A DNA stretch of 64,000 nt from Limnohabitans sp. GTDB taxonomy: Bacteria; Bacteroidota; Bacteroidia; Flavobacteriales; Flavobacteriaceae. Below are positions 37,885 to 45,234 of the stretch, one piece after another. The notes under the pieces are model-generated. The model did not search any database and was not told where the DNA came from. It saw nothing but the letters and a program-made list of their open reading frames with translations. The stretch lies in contig JASGCW010000006.1 in assembly GCA_030053945.1 (NCBI GenBank), positions 1-64,000 on the forward strand, in the 5' to 3' direction. Each line of letters opens with the position of its first letter. Position 1 is the first letter of the stretch. A program made the position numbers and the translations under genes.

Positions 37885-38931
37885 ATGGAACAAAATAAAC
37901 CATTACTAAAAAAACAATATTACCCTATAATTGAGGTACTGTATTCTTATTTAGAAAAATACAAACGTCTTACAAAAACCAATGTGTTTTACGATGATTT
38001 GTTACGTTTTCAAGGATCAGTAGTGGTTTATGATGCTCAAGGTATAGACACACTGTGGGTAAGAGTGTATTATAACGAGTTTGAAAAAGAAGAACTTGAT
38101 TATAGTCTCAAGAAAATTTATACACTCTTACACGCAGATGGTGACGAAAGTAAAATTCAATTCTTAAATGTCGATCATATAGATTTTTGCACTTTTGGTA
38201 ATTCGAAACCTTTTCGGGTAAAAATTAGAAATATCCTAAATGACAATTACACACATTTCTATGTAAAAAAAGCCGATGCTTCTCGTGTTTTTGGTTTAGA
38301 ACTTGAAGATATTATTTCTCCAAACCGAATCAATTTTTTAGTGTTCAAAGACACACTAATTGAAGAACATATAGTTGGAATTCCAGGTGATATGTTTTTA
38401 AAAGAGCATCTAAAAAATTGTACCGAATCTGAAAAAGCACAAATTGCAAAAGAATTTGTCAAGTTTAATGAACGCTGCACTATAGGTTTACTGGGTGATA
38501 TGCGTTCGTATAATTTTGTGGTGATTCCTATTTACGATTATGATCATATTGTTTTTAAAATTAGAGCCATCGATTTTGACCAACAATGTTATGAAGGTGA
38601 CTTCAAATTATATAAACCGCATTTGTTTAAAGAAAATTATCAGTTTAGTAAACTAGTTTCAGAAAAATTAGAGAGCAATTCTATTGAGCAGTATAAAAAT
38701 GAAGAGCGATCAATTATGGTAAAAAGAATGGTTGGTTCCGAAAAAAGATTGAACGATTTATTAAAAGCTATGAAATCTATTGAATTATCTTCCTCAGAAA
38801 AATTGAACCAATTGAAAACTGAAATTTATGAATTCACAAAAGATATTAATTTTAAAAAAGCAAACTCTATGGGAGAGGTAGTAGAATCTGCTTTGAATTT
38901 TATGAAAAGAAATTATAAAAACAAAACATAA
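37885..38931 (+). CDS. Protein of unknown function with kinase-like motifs, coupled to pyruvate carboxylase
   Basis: The protein has 348 residues and no signal or membrane segment, so it is cytosolic. I recognise no named family. Two blocks resemble a kinase or APH-type active site: GDMRSYNFVV (204-213), like the HGDxxxxN catalytic loop, and AIDFDQQ (228-234), like the DFG/DFD metal loop; FYVKKAD near 125-131 could carry the ATP-binding Lys. The gene starts 1 base after pyc, so the pair is certainly one operon. Phosphorylation of a partner is inference; a degenerate kinase fold is also possible. Confidence 0.5.
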   Translation: MEQNKPLLKKQYYPIIEVLYSYLEKYKRLTKTNVFYDDLLRFQGSVVVYDAQGIDTLWVRVYYNEFEKEELDYSLKKIYTLLHADGDESKIQFLNVDHIDFCTFGNSKPFRVKIRNILNDNYTHFYVKKADASRVFGLELEDIISPNRINFLVFKDTLIEEHIVGIPGDMFLKEHLKNCTESEKAQIAKEFVKFNERCTIGLLGDMRSYNFVVIPIYDYDHIVFKIRAIDFDQQCYEGDFKLYKPHLFKENYQFSKLVSEKLESNSIEQYKNEERSIMVKRMVGSEKRLNDLLKAMKSIELSSSEKLNQLKTEIYEFTKDINFKKANSMGEVVESALNFMKRNYKNKT

Positions 38932-39023
38932 ATAGCTTATTATAAGAATAAATAAAAATTATTTATTAAAAAATTAATAAAAAACATATATTTTTGTTAA
39001 TCCTAAATATAAATCAGTTTCTT

Positions 39024-41531
39024 ATGAAAACAAAAAAACTTATTATCAATTTGAGTATTTTGATATTCTCTATATCTACTATATCACAAGAAATAGATTG
39101 GAGAAATAGTCCATATGATGATAAAACAAACTATTATGAAATTGTTAATAATCAAAGAAGATTTTTACAAAATTTAGACGTGAATGACCCTCGTTCAAAG
39201 AAAAAAATAAAGCAATTTGAAAGATGGGCTAATTTTTGGAAGGATAGGCTTAACCCTGATGGAACTTTCGTACCAGAATCTTTTGTTTTGAAAGAATGGC
39301 AAAAAGAAGATGCTAAATCTTTAAGTGTAACGAGTAGAAATATAAATGTAGCAAATTGGTCATTAGTTGGTCCTTCTAATTTACCAAATTCATCTATAGA
39401 TTTTTATCCAGGAATGGGAAGACTTAATTCCATCGCTTTTTCAGGAACTAATACAAATGTCTTGTATGTTGGATCACCTGGAGGTGGTGTTTGGAAATCT
39501 ATAGATGGCGGAACTACATGGACACCTAAAACAGATAATCTACCTAATTTAGGAGTATCTGATATAGAGATTGATCCAAATAATGCTAATATAATATATT
39601 TTGCAACAGGTGATTGGGATGGAGGAGCTAATAGAAGTATTGGTGTTTATAAGTCTACTAATGGAGGAGATACTTGGAACGCAACAGGTTTAGTAGCTAC
39701 ATTAACAAGCAGTGAATCAATTAGCAAGTTATTGATAGATTCATCAAACTCAAACAATATTTTTGCTACAACAAAAAGCAATATTAAAAAATCTACTGAT
39801 GGAGGTGTAACTTGGAACAATGTTTATACTGAAAATTCAGCTTTTTTTAACGATATTGAATATAAAAAAGGAAGTAATTCAATTATATACGCAACTTCTA
39901 AAACAGGTAAGTTTTATATTTCTACTAATAATGGAGATACTTGGAGCGTTGCTTCAACTATTGGAACTGGAAGAATTGATTTAGCCCTTACAGATAATGA
40001 TTCTAATTTAATTTTAACATTAGATAGCTCAGGAAGAGTGAGAAGATCAGTTGATCAAGGGAGTACTTGGACGTTATTAGCAACAATAGCTAATTTTGAT
40101 TCTCAAGGAGGATATGATATGACTATTGAAATATCTCCAATTAATAAAAATTTAGTGATTGTTGGAGGTGTAGATGGTTTTAGGTCAACTAATGGAGGTA
40201 CAACTTGGGAAAAATATCTAGATGGATATTGGTCAACTGGTAACCCTTATTTTTATGTACATTCTGATCATCATGATATGAAATTTGTACCAGGATCTAA
40301 TACCGCTTTTTCAGCAAATGATGGGGGTCTGTTTAGAGGTGATGCTTCTTTAGGTACAACATGGGTAGACTTATCACCTGGTTTAGCTATTACACAGTTT
40401 TATAATGTTTCAGGAACACCTCAAAATGCTAATTTTTTACTTATGGGAGCGCAGGATAATGATTTATTTCATTATAATGGTGCTACTTGGACAGGTAGAA
40501 ATCCAGGAAGTGATGGAGTTGAAGCATTATGGGATTATTCTAATAGTAATATAGCTTGGACTTGTAGTCAAGCAGGTATTATGTATAGAACCACAAATGG
40601 TTTTTCAACTTCTCAAAATATTACCACTCCAAGTGGTACTCCATTTATTTGGGAACTTGAAATTCATCCAACAACGCCAACAACAATTTTTGGAGGATTT
40701 GGAGATATTTATAAATCAACAAATAGAGGAGATACTTGGACAAATTTAAGTTCAGGAGTGGGGGCTATAGAGTTTATATCAATTTCACCTTCAGCGCCAG
40801 ATACAATTTATGTTGTGGGTACTGGTGGTACATTCAAAAAGACGACTAATGGAGGTACTTCTTGGACAACAATTACACAACCACAAGCTGGAGGGAGAAT
40901 AAAAAGTATTGAAGTGCATCCCACAAATCCTAGTGAAATATACGTTTCCTATTCAGGATATTTAGCAGGTAAAGTTTATAAATCAACAGATGCTGGTGTA
41001 ACATGGACAAATATAACAGGTACATTACCTAATATACCAACTCACAAAATTGTATATAAGACGGGAACAACAACTGATGAGTTATTTTTAGCAACAGATT
41101 TAGGAGTTTATTATAGAAATAACACTTTAGGTGATTGGGTTAAATTAGGAGTTGGATTACCTAATGTGATAGTTCATGATATTGAAATTCATTATGGAAC
41201 TGAAAGATTAAGAGCAGCTACTTATGGAAGAGGTGTTTGGGAAGTACCTATTGATTTAGCTTCATTAGGGAAAGAAGATTTTGTTCTTGATAATAATGCG
41301 GTGAGTGTATATCCTAATCCAACAGTTAACGGGAATTTTACTTTAAGCTTTAAAAATTTATCAGGTAAGAAATCAGTTATTGTGTATAATATAATTGGCT
41401 CAATTGTTAAGGAAATCAATACCGAATCTGAGATAGAAAACATAAACTTAAATAGTTTTGCAAAAGGAATGTACCTTGTTAAGGTAATGAACAACGGTAA
41501 AGAAACTATTAAAAAAGTAATTGTTCAATAA
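39024..41531 (+). CDS. T9SS-secreted Asp-box (sialidase/sortilin-like) repeat protein
   Basis: I chose the ATG at 39024 (835 residues), where MKTKKLIINLSILIFSISTISQ is the signal peptide. The body has at least eight Asp-box repeats of the form S-T-x-G-G-x-T-W, spread through the mature protein, so one or two beta-propellers of the BNR/VPS10 type. Sialidase catalytic residues cannot be confirmed. The last 75 residues, from YPNPTVNGNFTLSF to GMYLVKVMNNGK, are a type A T9SS sorting domain. It is a surface or released protein; its ligand is unknown. Confidence 0.82.
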   Translation: MKTKKLIINLSILIFSISTISQEIDWRNSPYDDKTNYYEIVNNQRRFLQNLDVNDPRSKKKIKQFERWANFWKDRLNPDGTFVPESFVLKEWQKEDAKSLSVTSRNINVANWSLVGPSNLPNSSIDFYPGMGRLNSIAFSGTNTNVLYVGSPGGGVWKSIDGGTTWTPKTDNLPNLGVSDIEIDPNNANIIYFATGDWDGGANRSIGVYKSTNGGDTWNATGLVATLTSSESISKLLIDSSNSNNIFATTKSNIKKSTDGGVTWNNVYTENSAFFNDIEYKKGSNSIIYATSKTGKFYISTNNGDTWSVASTIGTGRIDLALTDNDSNLILTLDSSGRVRRSVDQGSTWTLLATIANFDSQGGYDMTIEISPINKNLVIVGGVDGFRSTNGGTTWEKYLDGYWSTGNPYFYVHSDHHDMKFVPGSNTAFSANDGGLFRGDASLGTTWVDLSPGLAITQFYNVSGTPQNANFLLMGAQDNDLFHYNGATWTGRNPGSDGVEALWDYSNSNIAWTCSQAGIMYRTTNGFSTSQNITTPSGTPFIWELEIHPTTPTTIFGGFGDIYKSTNRGDTWTNLSSGVGAIEFISISPSAPDTIYVVGTGGTFKKTTNGGTSWTTITQPQAGGRIKSIEVHPTNPSEIYVSYSGYLAGKVYKSTDAGVTWTNITGTLPNIPTHKIVYKTGTTTDELFLATDLGVYYRNNTLGDWVKLGVGLPNVIVHDIEIHYGTERLRAATYGRGVWEVPIDLASLGKEDFVLDNNAVSVYPNPTVNGNFTLSFKNLSGKKSVIVYNIIGSIVKEINTESEIENINLNSFAKGMYLVKVMNNGKETIKKVIVQ

Positions 41532-41559
41532 AAGAGTTTTATAAATATATTTATTTCTT

Positions 41560-41991
41560 ATGAGATTAATTGCAATTCTATTTTTGACAATTTTTTTGCA
41601 AATCGAAAATAATTTGCAGTTAGTCTCATCTAAGAAACAAAAAGTTCTACCAGGTGTTCAAACACAACAACCATATTATAATTTTTTGATTACTCTTAAG
41701 AATAAAAAAAGGACAAAAATTGTTTTAGACAGTGTACATATTTATGATCAAAATGAATGCTGGTCGACAAACTTTTTTTTAAAAGACAAAAAGACTACTA
41801 TTAATTCAAACACTATTAGTTTACCAGCTGAGTATGTTTTACAAATTCGGTTAACAGCTGAGAATAAGTTAAGAAGAATAAATAATAATAAGTCTTCAGG
41901 AACTAAAATTGTATTATTTTACAAACAAAATAAGCAAAAAAAAGAATTTGTTATAAATACATTTGTCGAAGAAACAATTACCCGAAGATGA
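41560..41991 (+). CDS. Small protein of unknown function with N-terminal hydrophobic segment
   Basis: The protein has 143 residues. The first 16 are hydrophobic (RLIAILFLTIFLQI) and may be a signal or anchor. The rest is basic and Asn/Lys-rich with strands such as YYNFLITLKNKKRTKIVLDSVHIYDQ. It lies 28 bases after the Asp-box gene on the same strand and may be co-transcribed with it. No family recognised. Confidence 0.5.
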   Translation: MRLIAILFLTIFLQIENNLQLVSSKKQKVLPGVQTQQPYYNFLITLKNKKRTKIVLDSVHIYDQNECWSTNFFLKDKKTTINSNTISLPAEYVLQIRLTAENKLRRINNNKSSGTKIVLFYKQNKQKKEFVINTFVEETITRR

Positions 41992-41999
41992 TGAAAAGG

Positions 42000-42260
42000 C
42001 TATTTTAAGAGAAAATAAATTATAAAAACCGTAGCCACAAGTACAAATAGGAACTTAAACAAAAAACTACCCTTAGCTACTTTATGTTTAAACATTAACA
42101 TAGCAAGTAAACCACCCACAGCACCACCTAAAAAAGATAATACCAACAAATCTTTTTCAGGAACTCTACGTTTACTTTTTATCGCTAGAAATTTATCAAT
42201 TCCAAAAACAACAAAATTAATTCCGTTGATTATAATCAAATAAAGTATTATAACTTTCAT
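42000..42260 (-). CDS. DUF1294 small membrane protein
   Basis: The protein has 86 residues and two or three transmembrane helices. The pattern NFVVFGIDKFLAIKSKRRVPEKDLLVLSFLGGAVGGLLAMLMFKHKVAKGSF is the DUF1294 signature (Y/F-G-x-D-K-x-x-A near 20, R-x-P-E, GG-x-x-G, KxxK). Function unknown. It lies tail to tail with the preceding gene and 36 bases from divergent tex. Confidence 0.82.
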   Translation of the reverse strand: MKVIILYLIIINGINFVVFGIDKFLAIKSKRRVPEKDLLVLSFLGGAVGGLLAMLMFKHKVAKGSFLFKFLFVLVATVFIIYFLLK

Positions 42261-42296
42261 TCAAAGATATTATTTTAGCATTCTTATTTTTTCAAG

Positions 42297-44420
42297 ATGA
42301 CAAATATCGAATTTATTAGTAAAACGGTTACTACTGCCGCAAAAAATATTCAAAACACATTAGAATTACTTTCTCAAGATTGTACTATTCCTTTCATTGC
42401 TCGCTACCGAAAAGATACCACTGGTAATCTGGATGAGGTGGTTATTGAACAAATTGCCAAATTAAACAAGCAATACGACGAAATTGTAAAACGTAAAGAA
42501 AGTGTTTTAAATTCGATTGCAGAACAAAATGCATTAACGCCCGAATTAAAAAATAAAATTGAAGCTAGTTTCGATCTTCAGGAAATTGAAGATTTGTACT
42601 TGCCCTATAAGAAGAAAAAGAAAACCAAAGCTGATGTGGCTCGCGAAAGAGGATTGGAACCTTTGGCTAAAATAATTATGTCACAACGTAATGATGATGT
42701 CGAATTTCTAGCTGGTAAATATTTGAATGATCAAGTGGCCAATGAGGAAGAAGCCCTTCAAGGTGCTCGTGATATCATTGCCGAATGGATTAACGAAAAT
42801 ATTTTTATTCGTAAAAACTTACGCCGAATGTTTCAGCGAAAAGCCGAAATAACAACTAAAGTAGTGAAAGCTAAAAAGGACGAGGAAGAAGCTCAAAAAT
42901 ACAATCAGTATTTTGAATGGGCAGAACCTATAAGTAAAGCTCCTTCGCATAGATTATTAGCCATGCTTCGTGCAGAAGCCGAAGGTTTTGTCAAATTGAA
43001 TGTTGAAATAGAAAAAGAAGAAGCGATCCATTTTATTGAAGACAACATCATTAAAGGAAATAACGATACGACTCCGCATATTGAATTAGCCATAAAAGAT
43101 TCGTACAAACGATTATTAGAACCAGCCATTTCTAATGAAACCTTACAAGAAGCCAAAGAAAAAGCAGATATCAAAGCAATTGATGTTTTTGCAGGAAATT
43201 TAAGTCAGCTATTGTTAGCACCACCGTTAGGAGAAAAGCGAATTTTAGCTATCGACCCTGGATTTAGAACAGGATGTAAAGTGGTTTGTTTGGACGAAAA
43301 AGGAGATTTACTGTACAACGAAACCATTTTTCCGCACGCACCACAGAATGAGATAGGAATGGCGATGAAAAAAATAAAATCGATGGTCAACGCTTACAAT
43401 ATCGAAGCTATTTCTATAGGCAACGGGACAGCGAGTCGCGAAACCGAATTTTTCATCAAAAAAATTGCGTTCGATAAGCCAGTACAAGTATTTGTGGTTT
43501 CAGAAGCAGGTGCCTCTGTATATTCAGCTTCTAAAATTGCTCGCGAAGAGTTTGGAAGTTATGATGTAACTGTTCGTGGCGCAGTTTCTATTGGACGCCG
43601 TTTATCAGATCCTTTAGCCGAATTGGTTAAAATCGATCCGAAATCCATAGGAGTAGGGCAGTACCAACACGATGTGGATCAAACCAAGTTAAAAGAGGAA
43701 TTGGATACCACGGTAGTACGTTGCGTAAACTCGGTTGGAATTAACATTAATACGGCAAGTAAATCTTTGTTGAGCTATGTTTCAGGAATTGGCGAAAAAA
43801 TGGCTGAAAATATTGTCAATTACCGCTCAGAAAATGGTGCGTTTGAAGAGCGAAGCCAACTCAAGAAAGTCCCTCGTTTAGGAGACAAAGCGTTCCAACA
43901 AGCAGCGGCTTTTATCCGAATTAAAGACGGAAAAAACCCATTAGATAATTCGGCAGTACACCCAGAATCATACAAAATGGTCGAAAAAATGGCTAAAGAT
44001 TTAGGAATCAAAGTAGCCGAATTAATTGGAAACGCAGCAAAAATAGACAAAATAAAACCTGAAAATTACACTACACCTGATGTGGGAATTTTAGGAGTTA
44101 AAGATATTTTAAAAGAATTAGTAAAACCAGGACTAGACCCACGTAAAGCGGCCAAAGTTTTTGAATTTGACCCGAATGTAAAAACTATTGCTGATGTTCG
44201 TAGCGGAATGATTCTTCCTGGTATAGTGAATAACATCACGGCATTTGGTTGTTTTGTCGATGTAGGCATCAAAGAAAGCGGACTCGTACATATTTCCCAA
44301 CTCAAAGAAGGCTATGTTGCCGATGTGAATGAAGTAGTCAAACTCCACCAACACGTACAAGTTAAAGTCGTTGAGGTCGATGAAGCAAGGAAAAGAATTC
44401 AGTTGACGATGATATTGTAA
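42297..44420 (+). CDS. tex: RNA-binding transcription accessory protein Tex
   Basis: The protein has 707 residues. It binds RNA and affects transcription and RNA turnover. N-terminal helical Tex domain; a YqgF-like RNase H fold with LAIDPGFRTGCKVVCLD near 317-333; helix-hairpin-helix INTASKSLLSYVSGIGEKMAENI; and a C-terminal S1 domain GIVNNITAFGCFVDVGIKESGLVHISQLKEGY. Its last 75 bases are part of a direct repeat whose second copy lies 3.8 kb downstream, beyond the restriction module. Codon use here is richer in GC than the module next to it. Confidence 0.95.
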   Translation: MTNIEFISKTVTTAAKNIQNTLELLSQDCTIPFIARYRKDTTGNLDEVVIEQIAKLNKQYDEIVKRKESVLNSIAEQNALTPELKNKIEASFDLQEIEDLYLPYKKKKKTKADVARERGLEPLAKIIMSQRNDDVEFLAGKYLNDQVANEEEALQGARDIIAEWINENIFIRKNLRRMFQRKAEITTKVVKAKKDEEEAQKYNQYFEWAEPISKAPSHRLLAMLRAEAEGFVKLNVEIEKEEAIHFIEDNIIKGNNDTTPHIELAIKDSYKRLLEPAISNETLQEAKEKADIKAIDVFAGNLSQLLLAPPLGEKRILAIDPGFRTGCKVVCLDEKGDLLYNETIFPHAPQNEIGMAMKKIKSMVNAYNIEAISIGNGTASRETEFFIKKIAFDKPVQVFVVSEAGASVYSASKIAREEFGSYDVTVRGAVSIGRRLSDPLAELVKIDPKSIGVGQYQHDVDQTKLKEELDTTVVRCVNSVGININTASKSLLSYVSGIGEKMAENIVNYRSENGAFEERSQLKKVPRLGDKAFQQAAAFIRIKDGKNPLDNSAVHPESYKMVEKMAKDLGIKVAELIGNAAKIDKIKPENYTTPDVGILGVKDILKELVKPGLDPRKAAKVFEFDPNVKTIADVRSGMILPGIVNNITAFGCFVDVGIKESGLVHISQLKEGYVADVNEVVKLHQHVQVKVVEVDEARKRIQLTMIL

Positions 44421-44428
44421 ATATAAAT

Positions 44429-44453
44429 GGTGGTTTCGAGAACCTCAACCACC
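44429..44453. repeat. REP-like hairpin after tex
   Basis: GGTGGTT/AACCACC is a 7-base stem whose loop region contains the reverse of TGAGGTTCTCGAA, the same core as in the mnmG hairpin. It is copied at 48276-48300. Confidence 0.6.
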
Positions 44454-44461
44454 TTGTAGCA

Positions 44462-44513
44462 AAAATCCCAAATTCTGGTCACTGAGCTTGTCGAAGTGAG
44501 AATTTGGGATTTT
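44462..44513. terminator. Bidirectional terminator between tex and the nuclease gene
   Basis: AAAATCCCAAATTCT/AGAATTTGGGATTTT is a 15-base perfect stem with A and T runs on the outer sides. Its loop holds CACTGAGCTTGTCGAAGTG, itself able to pair at its ends. The nuclease stop overlaps the stem. Copied at 48309-48360. Confidence 0.85.
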
Positions 44514-45234
44514 AATTTAAAATCATCCAATAATGATGTAAATTGATTTTGTCTAGGGTAATTCTGGAATGTGAAGAAAGATACTTGGTTATTTTTTCAT
44601 TTTCACAAATAAAATTTGGATCTATTTTTAATTTATCTTCTTCAAGCCAAGAAATATAAGGATTTGTACTTTGTTGTAGTTGTTCGTTAATCCATTCATT
44701 AACTTTTGTAAACCAATGATTAGCGTCATTTTTTTGTATGTAGCCTATCATAATGGCCAAATTACTAGAAATTTCTTGAGAATGAACTTCTTTTTTAAAT
44801 CGCTCTATTCCACCTAGATTTCCTTCGACATATTCTTTTTCTCTTTTACTTCCAAGAGTTGGAAGTCTTTTAGCTTCTATAACTACTATTTTTCCTAGAT
44901 TTCCTTTTGTATTAGCAAGTATAACTCCTGTATCGTATGTTCTATGCCCTTTTCCAGTAGATTGATTACTGAATTGAAATTCATAATTATCCTGTTTTTC
45001 AAAAGTATAAGTATATTTCTTTTCGTGGGTATTAAAAAACACACATAGGTTTTCTGTAATTTTGTTTTCACCTTCTATAGTATTAGGTAAATTTTGAAGC
45101 ATTCTACTATTTTTTAGATAATCAGGGAATAGGTTCAATTTTTGTTCTATAAAAAGTATTATTTCATTGACATAAGTATTAGTGTCAATGTTATTAAAAA
45201 ATGGTTTATTGTAGCTATTAGAACCCTTACGCAT
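44512..45234 (-). CDS. PD-(D/E)XK-like restriction nuclease, partner of the methyltransferase
   Basis: The protein has 240 residues. D101 in GHRTYDTGVI and E120-x-K122 in IVVIEAKRLP give the D...ExK core of PD-(D/E)XK nucleases, on two strands with the usual spacing, and GGIERFKKEV follows as the conserved helix. Its start codon overlaps the end of the methyltransferase gene at 45234, so translation is coupled. As partner to a DNA methyltransferase it is most likely the cutting subunit of a restriction-modification system. Its final 26 codons lie in the flanking direct repeat. Nuclease activity and specificity are inferred. Confidence 0.7.
   Translation of the reverse strand: MRKGSNSYNKPFFNNIDTNTYVNEIILFIEQKLNLFPDYLKNSRMLQNLPNTIEGENKITENLCVFFNTHEKKYTYTFEKQDNYEFQFSNQSTGKGHRTYDTGVILANTKGNLGKIVVIEAKRLPTLGSKREKEYVEGNLGGIERFKKEVHSQEISSNLAIMIGYIQKNDANHWFTKVNEWINEQLQQSTNPYISWLEEDKLKIDPNFICENEKITKYLSSHSRITLDKINLHHYWMILN

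Larger units (their letters stand above)
44346..44590. repeat. Direct repeat copy 1 flanking the restriction module
   Basis: This 245-base segment recurs at 48193-48437 with only three substitutions (44387, 44551, 44553) and no gaps, offset 3847. It holds the last 25 codons of tex, a REP-like hairpin, the shared terminator and the last 79 bases of the nuclease gene. The two copies bracket exactly the nuclease and methyltransferase genes. Confidence 0.92.

Noticed and set aside
42905..44360. Minus-strand frames inside tex
   Set aside because: Antisense shadows of a clearly coding tex gene.
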